Part shown: in pieces, positions 9,552 through 17,060 of the stretch
Position numbering within the stretch: the first letter of the stretch is position 1
Layout: every line of letters starts with the position of its first letter
Source: Fusobacterium naviforme
Lineage (GTDB): Bacteria; Bacillota; Clostridia; Lachnospirales; Lachnospiraceae
Assembly (NCBI GenBank): GCA_003014445.1
Contig: PYGH01000005.1
Span: 1 to 64,000 of the forward strand
DNA: 64,000 nt
Direction of reading: 5' to 3'
Notes under the pieces: model-generated
The model's input: only the letters and a program-made list of their open reading frames with translations
What the model was told of the DNA's origin: nothing
Database searches by the model: none
Program-made: the position numbers and the translations under genes

Positions 9552-10343
9552 TTAAGAAATCCCTTTTTCTTTCCGCGCCCTGAGATATACCTCCGCCGCG
9601 AGCATATCCTCCGGCGTCGTGACCTTCAGATTCTGATAATCTCCCATAACAAGCTTCACACGGGTATCTGTGCAGCGCTCCAGTACCATGGCATCATCTG
9701 TGACGCCTCTTAAGAGCGCCGGGTCTCGCATCATTCTGTCATAAGCGCTGAGACAGAGCTCATAGCGAAAGCTCTGCGGCGTCTGTACGGCCCAGAGCTG
9801 CTTCCGCGGAAGTGTCTCCGCCGCGCAGAGCTCCTCGTCCGCCCGCTTGATTGTATCCTTCACCGGCACTGCAAGCACACAGGCCCCGTAAATCTCCGCC
9901 GCCTCACAGGAAGCGGTGATGCGCTCCGCTGTAATGAGCGGCCGCGCGCCGTCGTGAATCGCCACAATTTCGCAGCCGCTGCCCCGCAGCGCATTCAAGC
10001 CCGCGTAAACCGAGTCATAGCGCTCTGCTCCGCCCTCCACAACAGCAGCGATCTTCTCAAAGCCCCATTCCCCGACATATTCTCTGCGACAGCGCTCCAC
10101 ATAGCTCTCTGCGGCATCTGCCATCTCCACCGGTCTTACCCCTGAGACACGACCAGCCCTCTCCATGCCGTGCTTTTTCCCCGGCACGACCAGAACAAGC
10201 TGCTCCACGGGACTTTCAGAAAAAGCCCGCAGCGTATGCCAGAGCAGCGGGCGCCCGGCGAGCTCCAGAAACTGCTTCGGTGTGGCGCTGCCCATGCGGC
10301 TCCCGCTCCCGCCTGCAAGTATAATTCCGGCCCATTTTTTCAT
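9552..10343 (-). CDS. ispD: 2-C-methyl-D-erythritol 4-phosphate cytidylyltransferase
   Basis: A 263-residue enzyme of the non-mevalonate isoprenoid pathway. It couples CTP to methylerythritol phosphate. The N-terminal nucleotide-binding loop (ILAGGSGSRMGSATPKQF), the substrate motif AIHDGARPLI and the later VQTPQSF and VTDDAMVLE motifs are all present. It is somewhat longer than the roughly 230 residues usual for the family; the extra length includes about 20 residues near positions 70-95. It is the last gene of a run that starts upstream with tsaD, 22 bases away. Confidence 0.95.
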   Translation of the reverse strand: MKKWAGIILAGGSGSRMGSATPKQFLELAGRPLLWHTLRAFSESPVEQLVLVVPGKKHGMERAGRVSGVRPVEMADAAESYVERCRREYVGEWGFEKIAAVVEGGAERYDSVYAGLNALRGSGCEIVAIHDGARPLITAERITASCEAAEIYGACVLAVPVKDTIKRADEELCAAETLPRKQLWAVQTPQSFRYELCLSAYDRMMRDPALLRGVTDDAMVLERCTDTRVKLVMGDYQNLKVTTPEDMLAAEVYLRARKEKGIS

Positions 10344-10365
10344 AGTTCACCTCCGGAAACGTTCT

Positions 10366-11394
10366 TCAGCGCTCTCCCAGCTTCAGTCCCGGCACAGCAT
10401 TCAGATCAAGACCACTGCGCCGTCCGGCCATATATTCATAATAAGCCGCTGCACCTATCATCACAGCGTTGTCCGTGCAGAGCCCCGGCGAGGGATAGTA
10501 GAGCTTCAGTCCCTCTTCCGCGCAGCGCCGGCCCATGGCTTCGCGCAGCGCGGTGTTTGAAGCGACGCCGCCCGCCATCGCAAGCTGACGGAAGCCGCAC
10601 TCCTTTGCCGCCGAAATGCTGTGCTCCACCAGAACATCAACCACTGCCTTCTGAAACGAGGCGACGAGATCTGCAGTGTTGATCTCCTCTCCTGTCATCC
10701 TTGCGTGATTCTGATAGTTCAGCACTGCGCTCTTCAGACCGCTGAAGCTGAAATCGTAGGGAGAGTCCGTGACCCTGGCCTTCGGAAAAACAATGGCATC
10801 CGGATTGCCCTCCCTCGCCTTCCTGTCTATCTTCGGGCCGCCTGGATAACCAAGCCCCACACTGCGCGCAACCTTGTCAAAGGCCTCGCCCGCCGCGTCG
10901 TCCCGCGTCCTTCCAAGTATGCGGAAGCTCCCGTAGTCCTCAACAACCACAAGATGAGTATGCCCTCCGGAGACAATCAGACAGACAAAAGGGGGCTCCA
11001 ATTCCCTGTGCTCCACAAAATTTGCAGAGACATGCCCCTCAATATGGTTGACACCTATCAGTGGCTTCCCGGAGGCCCAGGCCAGCGCCTTTGCAGCAGA
11101 GACACCGATGAGCAGCGGCCCCACGAGTCCCGGCCCGTAGGTCACCGCAACTGCATCCACCTCCGGGAGCTGCATTTCCGCCTCCCGAAGCGCCGCCTCC
11201 ACGACCTGATTGATCTTCTCAATATGCTTTCTGGATGCAATCTCCGGAACCACACCGCCATAGAGCGTATGCGTCTCAATCTGAGAATATATAATATTGG
11301 AGAGCGGCTCCCTGCCATTTTTTACCACTGCTGCCGCAGTCTCATCGCAGGAGCTCTCAATTGCAAGTATACAGATATCTTTTTCTTCTTTCAT
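10366..11394 (-). CDS. tsaD: tRNA N6-adenosine threonylcarbamoyltransferase
   Basis: A 342-residue Kae1/Qri7-family protein that transfers the threonylcarbamoyl group to A37 of ANN-decoding tRNAs (t6A). The ASKHA fold begins with [15 protein letters not shown]. The metal-binding histidines lie in [11 protein letters not shown], and [11 protein letters not shown] and GGVASN are also typical. TsaB and TsaE, its partners, are encoded 1.5-3 kb upstream on the same strand with rimI and rnz between them, so the pathway is clustered here. Confidence 0.97.
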   Translation of the reverse strand: MKEEKDICILAIESSCDETAAAVVKNGREPLSNIIYSQIETHTLYGGVVPEIASRKHIEKINQVVEAALREAEMQLPEVDAVAVTYGPGLVGPLLIGVSAAKALAWASGKPLIGVNHIEGHVSANFVEHRELEPPFVCLIVSGGHTHLVVVEDYGSFRILGRTRDDAAGEAFDKVARSVGLGYPGGPKIDRKAREGNPDAIVFPKARVTDSPYDFSFSGLKSAVLNYQNHARMTGEEINTADLVASFQKAVVDVLVEHSISAAKECGFRQLAMAGGVASNTALREAMGRRCAEEGLKLYYPSPGLCTDNAVMIGAAAYYEYMAGRRSGLDLNAVPGLKLGER

Positions 11395-11425
11395 GTATTC
11401 ACCGTAATATTTCTGCAGGCTGTTC

Positions 11426-12334
11426 TCAGTCCGTAAAGCCGAGCTCCAGCGTCCATCCGTCCCGCGCTGCCTTCGCAGCCGGGAATATCTTCCTCACCGC
11501 ATCCATGTACTCCTCCGGATAGTTCAGAGACGGGCTGTAATGCGTGAGCCAGAGCTCCTTCGGCTGCGCCTGTCTCGCGAGCTCCGCCGCCTCATACATG
11601 GTCATATGCTTATGCTCCCGCGCCTTTTTGAGCTTTTCCGGTTCCCCGTACATGCCCTCGCATATCATGAGATCGGCGTCCTTTGCATACTCTGCGATCA
11701 CCGGAACCGGCCTCGTATCCGTACAGTAGCTGACCTTCAGCCCGCGCCGTGCATCCCCAAGCACCATATCCGGTGTGTAGATTCGCCCTTCATCCGTGAC
11801 AGTCTTTCCCTTCTGCAGAGGATTCCAGAACTTTAAGGGAATATTCTGTGCCTTCGCGCGCTCCGCGTCAAATTTCCCTGTGCGCGGAATCGTGACGGCA
11901 TAGCCGTAGCAGACAACATTGTGATTCACGCGGTAGGCATCGATCAGATACGGGCCAATTCTGTGCTGTTCTCGCGGCTCTGTCAGCTCCAGAAAGTGAA
12001 TGGGAAACGGAAGCTCCGGCGCAATGCAGCGCAGCGCAGCGACGACGCGCTCCAGTCCCTTTGGCCCTATCATGAGCAGAGGCTCCGTTCGCTCCGCATT
12101 CCCCATAGTAAGAAGCAGGCCCGGCAGACCGCTGATATGATCCGCATGATAGTGCGTAAAGCAGATCACATCTATGGGCTTCGGGCTCCAGCCCTTTTTC
12201 TTCAGCGCAATCTGTGTCCCCTCTCCGCAGTCGATCAGAAGCGAGGATCCCTCACAGCGCGCCATCATGGAGGTGAGCCAGCGATACGGAAGCGGCATCA
12301 TTCCGCCGGTTCCGAGCAGACAGATATCAAGCAT
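11426..12334 (-). CDS. rnz: Ribonuclease Z (tRNA 3' endonuclease)
   Basis: A 302-residue metallo-beta-lactamase-fold nuclease that trims the 3' trailer of tRNA precursors. The zinc motif [14 protein letters not shown] (HxHxDH) is near residue 59. A second metal-site histidine is in the [10 protein letters not shown] motif near the C-terminus. CDTRP and CEGMYG are also family-like. The trimming step matters here because tRNA-Ser in this window lacks an encoded CCA. A hairpin separates it from rimI upstream, so it may be transcribed partly independently. Confidence 0.93.
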   Translation of the reverse strand: MLDICLLGTGGMMPLPYRWLTSMMARCEGSSLLIDCGEGTQIALKKKGWSPKPIDVICFTHYHADHISGLPGLLLTMGNAERTEPLLMIGPKGLERVVAALRCIAPELPFPIHFLELTEPREQHRIGPYLIDAYRVNHNVVCYGYAVTIPRTGKFDAERAKAQNIPLKFWNPLQKGKTVTDEGRIYTPDMVLGDARRGLKVSYCTDTRPVPVIAEYAKDADLMICEGMYGEPEKLKKAREHKHMTMYEAAELARQAQPKELWLTHYSPSLNYPEEYMDAVRKIFPAAKAARDGWTLELGFTD

Positions 12335-12351
12335 ACAGCACCCTTTCCCTC

Positions 12352-12390
12352 TTAAAATCCGGGCCGGCAGCCTTCTTGAGCACAGCCCGG
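12352..12390 (-). terminator. Hairpin between rimI and rnz
   Basis: On the minus strand CCGGGC (12385-12390) pairs with GCCCGG (12359-12364) across a 20-base loop and is followed by ATTTTAAG. It starts immediately after the rimI stop codon. The stem is short and the T-tract weak, so partial termination or mRNA processing is more likely than full termination. Confidence 0.45.
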
Positions 12391-12876
12391 TCAGTCCTTA
12401 AATACTTCTCTGAGAGTTCGGTTCCAGTAGATCAGCGCATCCTCCACAGGCGCACTGTAATAATTTTTTCGAACTCCCTCCAACACAAAACCGTGCGCCT
12501 CGTAAAGACGCACGGCAGCAGTATTTCCACTCCGCACCTCAAGTGTCGCCTCAGAGGCGCCGCGGCAGAGCATCTCTCGCAGTCCGCTCCGGAGAAGAGG
12601 TACGGAAAGCCTCTGTCCACGGCTCTCAGGCCGCACGCAGATACGCATGAGCTCCGCCTCTGTTCCAAGCACTCGAATATTGATATAGCCTAACAGAGTG
12701 CCGTCCTCCGCAGTCATAACCGCCGCACTGTCCCAGCTGCTCCGGAGCATTTCCCGCAAAAGACGCTCTGACCACGCATCTGAAAAGCACGCACGCTCAA
12801 GAAGCGTGACAGCAGGAACATCTTCTTCCTCCATGGGGCGGATGCAATACGCCTCGGCCCCTGTAATCCCGCTCAT
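12391..12876 (-). CDS. rimI: RimI-like GNAT N-acetyltransferase
   Basis: A 161-residue GNAT-fold protein. It sits between tsaB and rnz, where RimI (the ribosomal protein S18 alanine acetyltransferase) is often found in Firmicutes. Family features are DVPAVTLLERACFSDAWSE near the N-terminus and NTAAVRLYEAHGFVLEGVRKNYY at the C-terminus. Its start codon overlaps the tsaB stop (ATGA). The acetyl-CoA pyrophosphate loop is unusual. Where R-x-x-G-x-G/A is expected it reads R-G-Q-R-L-S, so both glycine-type positions are replaced. It may be altered in activity, or the name may be only positional. Confidence 0.82.
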   Translation of the reverse strand: MSGITGAEAYCIRPMEEEDVPAVTLLERACFSDAWSERLLREMLRSSWDSAAVMTAEDGTLLGYINIRVLGTEAELMRICVRPESRGQRLSVPLLRSGLREMLCRGASEATLEVRSGNTAAVRLYEAHGFVLEGVRKNYYSAPVEDALIYWNRTLREVFKD

Positions 12877-13634
12877 CTTCCTCTCTTTCCAAGCTTCGAC
12901 GGCGCAATTCCCGCAGCAAGCTCACGCTCGGCAGAGAGGCGCACCGCCTCCTCCCGCTCGCGCTCCGCCTGACTGAGCCGCAGATAGTCCGGCGAAAATG
13001 CGGCTGCCTCCACAACATCGCCCGTCTGAAAGAGCTCTGCTCCCAGCGCTGCAACACTCGCAGCTCTCTGACTGCTCATATGCGCCGGTGCGAAGGAATA
13101 TGGAATCTGAAGCGTCGCTTCTGCACTCTCACGCAGCACCGGCACACCATCTCCCAGAAAGATAACTCGCTCCCCGCGCTGGTTCAGCTCCTTAAGAAGC
13201 TCTGTGACGGAGAGTGCCCGTGCGGGCACCAGGGTCTTAAGCTGCTCCGAACACCGGTAAAGCCCATTGTACACCTGATTGCGCCGCGCGTCCATAATCG
13301 GGCAGAGCAGGGCCTCACTTCCCCATAAATTATAGGCCAGCGCTGCCGTCGTCGGCACAGCGACGAGCGGACAACCGAGCGCCAGCCCCAGCCCCTTTGC
13401 AGTCGCAGCGCCGATGCGGAGCCCCGTAAAGGAACCCGGTCCCGCCGAAACTGCAACTGCATCTATATCCCCTTTGTCCAGCTCCGCCATTCTGGAAATT
13501 TCATCCAGCATGGGCAGCAAAGTCTGCGAGTGTGTCTTTTTATGATTCAGCGTATATTCCGCGGTGAGCAGACCATCTGTGACAATCGCCACAGATGCCG
13601 TCAGCGCTGCGCTCTCAATCCCCAGTATCTTCAT
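12873..13634 (-). CDS. tsaB: t6A biosynthesis protein TsaB
   Basis: A 253-residue ASKHA-fold partner of TsaD, needed for threonylcarbamoyl transfer to tRNA. It shows the N-terminal MKILGIESA motif, the THSQTLLP dimer motif and VSAGPGSFTGLRIG. Its start codon overlaps the tsaE stop and its stop overlaps the rimI start, both by four bases (ATGA), so tsaE-tsaB-rimI are translationally coupled. Confidence 0.95.
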   Translation of the reverse strand: MKILGIESAALTASVAIVTDGLLTAEYTLNHKKTHSQTLLPMLDEISRMAELDKGDIDAVAVSAGPGSFTGLRIGAATAKGLGLALGCPLVAVPTTAALAYNLWGSEALLCPIMDARRNQVYNGLYRCSEQLKTLVPARALSVTELLKELNQRGERVIFLGDGVPVLRESAEATLQIPYSFAPAHMSSQRAASVAALGAELFQTGDVVEAAAFSPDYLRLSQAEREREEAVRLSAERELAAGIAPSKLGKRGR

Positions 13635-14092
13635 CCCTGACTCATCTCTCTCCCGAAAGGACTGAAATCCAACCCTTCCACTGTAATTTTACGGTAATCA
13701 AAGCCCCTCGCTGCATCCTTCTCAAGTATCACATGTACTGCATCCTTCGGAATCAGCTCTGAAATGAGCGAGGCCCACTCCACAAGGCTCACGCCCTCTC
13801 CATAGAAACAGTCCTCAAAGCCGATCTCATACATCTCATCCGGATCCTCGATGCGATACACATCGAAATGCCAGAGCGGCAGCCTTCCGCCCTCATAGCC
13901 ATGCAGTATGGTGAAGGTGGGACTGACTATCGGCTCTGTGATCCCGAGTCCCCGCGCAAAGCCCCGCGCAAAAACAGTCTTTCCCGTTCCGAGCTCCCCG
14001 TCAAGGCATATCACGGTCCCGGGCTCCGTGCGCTCCGCCAGCTTCGCGGCAAAGCGCTCCGTCTCCTCATCTGAATGTGTCTCTGCTGTCAT
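13631..14092 (-). CDS. tsaE: t6A biosynthesis ATPase TsaE
   Basis: A 153-residue P-loop ATPase that resets the TsaB-TsaD complex. The Walker A motif is GELGTGKT near residue 40. SPTFTILHGYEG and the FDVYRIEDPDE segment are typical of the family, and LVEWASLI carries the conserved Trp region. It lies 36 bases after hom and overlaps tsaB by four bases. Confidence 0.95.
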   Translation of the reverse strand: MTAETHSDEETERFAAKLAERTEPGTVICLDGELGTGKTVFARGFARGLGITEPIVSPTFTILHGYEGGRLPLWHFDVYRIEDPDEMYEIGFEDCFYGEGVSLVEWASLISELIPKDAVHVILEKDAARGFDYRKITVEGLDFSPFGREMSQG

Positions 14093-14128
14093 GCAACTCC
14101 TCTACTTCTGTTCCTCCAAGACGCGGGC

Positions 14129-15346
14129 TCAGTCCAGTTCTGCGCGTATCATACTGATAATATTGGAAAATCCTGCTGCGATTGTGCGGTACTCCCGCTC
14201 TCTCATCCGCGGTGTGAGCAGGGCAAATTCTTCCGTTCCCTCGAGAACGATGAGCTCTGCCCTTCCAAAGCGCTCCGCCGCCTCCGCACCAAGCTCTGCC
14301 GCGTTTCCGGCAAAACGGACGAGATAGCGATGGCTGCTCTCTGCCACGGGCTTTGGTGAGAGCGCTTTTCCATGCCAGCCATAGCGAAGATTCTCCGCCG
14401 GATGCTTCGCTGCCTCCAGCATATCTGCAAGCACCGCACTCGCGGTCGGGAGCATTCCTGCTCCGCTGCCATAGAGCATGGTTGTGTCAAGCAGATTCCC
14501 CTTCACCAAAATGCCATTATAGACACCGCTGACAGAATAGAGCGGATTGTCCTGCGCAATCAGCAGCGGAAACACTGTAACCGCAATGCCATCCGCCTCC
14601 CGAAGCGCAGAGCCGACCAGCTTGATTGAAGCGCCAAGTTTCGCCGCATAGCGGAAATCAAGGCTGTCAATTTTCGTGATTCCCTCGGTATGGACCTCCT
14701 CAAAATTCACTTCTCTGTCCGTCATGATGGAGGCAAGAATGGCAATTTTACGACAGCTGTCATAGCCCTCAATATCTGCCTCCGGGTTCCGCTCCGCGTA
14801 GCCCAGCTCCTGGGCCTCACTGAGAACCGCGGCAAAATCTGCGCCTTCTCTCTCCATACGCGTCAGAATGTAGTTTGTGGTGCCGTTCAGTATTCCGGTA
14901 ATCTCTGTGATCACCTGACCCGCGTAGCCGCTTCCCAGATTGCGTATCACCGGAATGCCTCCGCCGACAGCCGCCTCAAAGAAAAAGTTGATCTGCTTCT
15001 CCCGTGCGATCTGAAGCAGCTCCGTGCCGTGCGCGGCGACAAGAGCCTTGTTGCTGGTGACCACCTGCTTTCCCGCGAGGAGACAGGCCTTCACAAACTC
15101 GTAAGCAGGCTTTGTTCCTCCCATGGTCTCAACCACAATGCGGATCTCAGGATCCGACACGAGTTCCTGAAAATCGTGTACCACCAGCTTCTCGAAGGGC
15201 TCCCCCGGAAAATTCCGGAGATCCAGAATTTTTGCAATGCGCAGCTCTTCCCCGAGCTCCCGCTGTATCACCGCCTGGTTCCTCTCTACCGCCTCATAGA
15301 CGCCGGAGCCTATGGTTCCGCACCCCATAATTGCTGCTTTTATCAT
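14129..15346 (-). CDS. hom: Homoserine dehydrogenase
   Basis: A 405-residue NAD(P)-dependent enzyme that reduces aspartate semialdehyde to homoserine for threonine and methionine synthesis. It has the Rossmann start (AAIMGCGTIGSGV), TSNKALVAAHG, the catalytic-region GGIPVIRNL and GILNGTTNYILTRM. The C-terminal 60-70 residues correspond to the small ACT-type regulatory domain expected in bacterial Hom. It follows an ACT-domain protein by 6 bases, so the two are cotranscribed. The other threonine-branch gene here, thrC, is 10 kb away under its own promoter. Confidence 0.95.
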   Translation of the reverse strand: MIKAAIMGCGTIGSGVYEAVERNQAVIQRELGEELRIAKILDLRNFPGEPFEKLVVHDFQELVSDPEIRIVVETMGGTKPAYEFVKACLLAGKQVVTSNKALVAAHGTELLQIAREKQINFFFEAAVGGGIPVIRNLGSGYAGQVITEITGILNGTTNYILTRMEREGADFAAVLSEAQELGYAERNPEADIEGYDSCRKIAILASIMTDREVNFEEVHTEGITKIDSLDFRYAAKLGASIKLVGSALREADGIAVTVFPLLIAQDNPLYSVSGVYNGILVKGNLLDTTMLYGSGAGMLPTASAVLADMLEAAKHPAENLRYGWHGKALSPKPVAESSHRYLVRFAGNAAELGAEAAERFGRAELIVLEGTEEFALLTPRMREREYRTIAAGFSNIISMIRAELD

Positions 15347-15352
15347 GATCTA

Positions 15353-15796
15353 TCACTCCCTCGACAAAATCTTTACATCCTTCACGCCTGCAATCGCCTC
15401 CATCTCCTCGACCATCCTGGAGAGATTTCCTGTCTCCTTCAGCACCTCAATAGAGAGTGAGACAGACGCGAGACCACTCACCGGAATCGACTGATGAATT
15501 GTCATTACATTTGCGTGAAAGCGTGCCACGACTGCGAGCAGATCCGACAGAAGACCCGGCTCATCCAGTATCTCAATGGACAGGGTGATCATCCTACCCT
15601 TCGCACTGTCGCTGAAGGGAAAGATATCCTCCTTATACTTATAAAAGGAGCTGCGGCTTATGCCGGTCCGATCTGTGGCTTCCTTCACCGTCATCCTTCG
15701 GTCCGCATTCAGAAGCTTTTTTGTCTCCACAACCTTCAGGAGAACCTCCGGAATTGCCTTCTTGCGGACTACGTAATACTTACCTTCCTCTTCCAT
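15353..15796 (-). CDS. ACT-domain protein (PheB/UPF0735 type)
   Basis: A 147-residue protein with a helix-turn-helix-like N-terminal part (VKEATDRTGISRSSFYKYKE) and a C-terminal ACT domain from about residue 72 (ITLSIEILDEPGLLSDLLAV). ACT domains bind amino acids, so it is likely an amino-acid-responsive regulator of the adjoining hom gene; direct evidence is lacking. The ATG at 15796 was chosen because AAAGGA lies 8 bases upstream. A GTG seven codons earlier has no ribosome-binding site. Confidence 0.88.
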   Translation of the reverse strand: MEEEGKYYVVRKKAIPEVLLKVVETKKLLNADRRMTVKEATDRTGISRSSFYKYKEDIFPFSDSAKGRMITLSIEILDEPGLLSDLLAVVARFHANVMTIHQSIPVSGLASVSLSIEVLKETGNLSRMVEEMEAIAGVKDVKILSRE

Positions 15797-15834
15797 GTGT
15801 ACGTCCTTTGAAAACACTTGTTTTTACTCTGCGC

Positions 15835-15863
15835 ATTCTATCACGCGTTTTTCAAAAAATCAA
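15835..15863 (-). promoter_or_regulatory. Promoter of the ACT protein-hom unit
   Basis: On the minus strand there is a TTGATT -35 (15858-15863), a 17-base spacer and a TAGAAT -10 (15835-15840) preceded by TGA (extended -10). The -35 overlaps the T-tract of the prfB terminator, so one transcript stops where the next starts. Confidence 0.7.
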
Positions 15864-15880
15864 GGGCCCATGGGGGCCCT
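15852..15880 (-). terminator. Rho-independent terminator of secA-prfB
   Basis: On the minus strand AGGGCCC (15874-15880) pairs with GGGCCCT (15863-15869) across a 4-base loop, then TGATTTTTTG follows. It lies about 20 bases after the prfB stop codon. It is a strong, compact intrinsic terminator. Confidence 0.85.
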
Positions 15881-15898
15881 CATCAAGGTGTTCGGTAA

Positions 15899-17038
15899 TC
15901 AGTCTGCGCTGTCTGCGCCCTTCATATCCGGGCAGCCAAGGCTCTGCCAGGTAAGATAGGCCGTCATAAAATCATCAATCTCACCATCCAGAACAGCATC
16001 TACATTTCCTGTGGAGAAGCCGCTGCGATGATCCTTCACCATGGTGTAGGGCTGAAGGACATAGGAACGGATCTGATTGCCCCAGCCGATCTCCTTCACT
16101 GCACCGCGGATCTCGTCTGCCTTCTCCGCCTGCTGCTGCTGCTCCAGAAGGAAGAGCTTCGCCTCCAGCATCTGCATCGCCTTGTCCTTATTCTGGAACT
16201 GGCTGCGCTCATTCTGGCAGGTGACAACAATGCCCGTCGGAATGTGTGTGATGCGGATGGCCGAGGAGGTCTTATTGATGTGCTGACCACCTGCGCCGCT
16301 GGAGCGATAGGTGTCCACGCGAATATCATCGGGGTTGATGTCGACATGGATATCCTTCGAGAGCTCCGGCATAATGTCGCAGGACACAAAGGAGGTCTGC
16401 CGTTTTCCTGCCGCGTTGAAGGGAGAGATGCGCACCAGCCTGTGTACGCCGTGCTCGCTTCTGAGTCTCCCATAAGCATTCTCTCCATTGATCTGTATGG
16501 TCACGGACTTGATTCCGGCAACATCGCCGTCAAGAAGATCCAGCACCTCAACGGAGTAGCCCTGCCGCTCCGCCCAGCGGGTATACATGCGGTAGAGCAT
16601 GGAGCACCAGTCACTCGACTCCGTGCCGCCCGCCCCTGCATTCAGACGCAGGATGGCATTGTTTCTGTCATATTCACCCGTGAGCAGAGTCTCCGCCTTC
16701 AGCGCATCCAGCTCAGAGATGAATTCATCCAGCATCTCCCGGATCTCCGGCACCATATCCGGATCATTTTCCTCATTGCCCATCTCTATCATGCCGCCAA
16801 TATCCTCGAAGCCCACCGCAAGCTTCTGGTAGCGCTCCACGGTATCCTTCAGGCTCTTGTTCTCCCGCACGATTTTGGTGGATTCATCGGGATTGTCCCA
16901 GAACCCCGGCTCCTCCATCATGCGGTCCAGCTCAGCGATGCGCTTTTCCTTGCTCTCGAGATCCAGAGAGTCCTTCACTTCCTGAAGGGGCTTCTGATAG
17001 GTAGAGAGCGTATATTTCATGTTATCTAATTCGACCAC
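15899..17038 (-). CDS. prfB: Peptide chain release factor 2
   Basis: A 379-residue class I release factor that reads UGA and UAA. The catalytic GGQ motif is in SSGAGGQHINKTSSAIRI, and the N-terminal helical domain carries SLDLESKEKRIAELD. The start is GTG at 17038, with AGGAGG five bases upstream. The reading frame is continuous from this start through the SLDLESKE region, so there is no in-frame UGA and no programmed +1 frameshift. It follows secA by 22 bases, and the pair ends at a strong terminator. Confidence 0.95.
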   Translation of the reverse strand: MVELDNMKYTLSTYQKPLQEVKDSLDLESKEKRIAELDRMMEEPGFWDNPDESTKIVRENKSLKDTVERYQKLAVGFEDIGGMIEMGNEENDPDMVPEIREMLDEFISELDALKAETLLTGEYDRNNAILRLNAGAGGTESSDWCSMLYRMYTRWAERQGYSVEVLDLLDGDVAGIKSVTIQINGENAYGRLRSEHGVHRLVRISPFNAAGKRQTSFVSCDIMPELSKDIHVDINPDDIRVDTYRSSGAGGQHINKTSSAIRITHIPTGIVVTCQNERSQFQNKDKAMQMLEAKLFLLEQQQQAEKADEIRGAVKEIGWGNQIRSYVLQPYTMVKDHRSGFSTGNVDAVLDGEIDDFMTAYLTWQSLGCPDMKGADSAD

Positions 17039-17060
17039 GTATGCCTCCTGTCTCTAAAGC

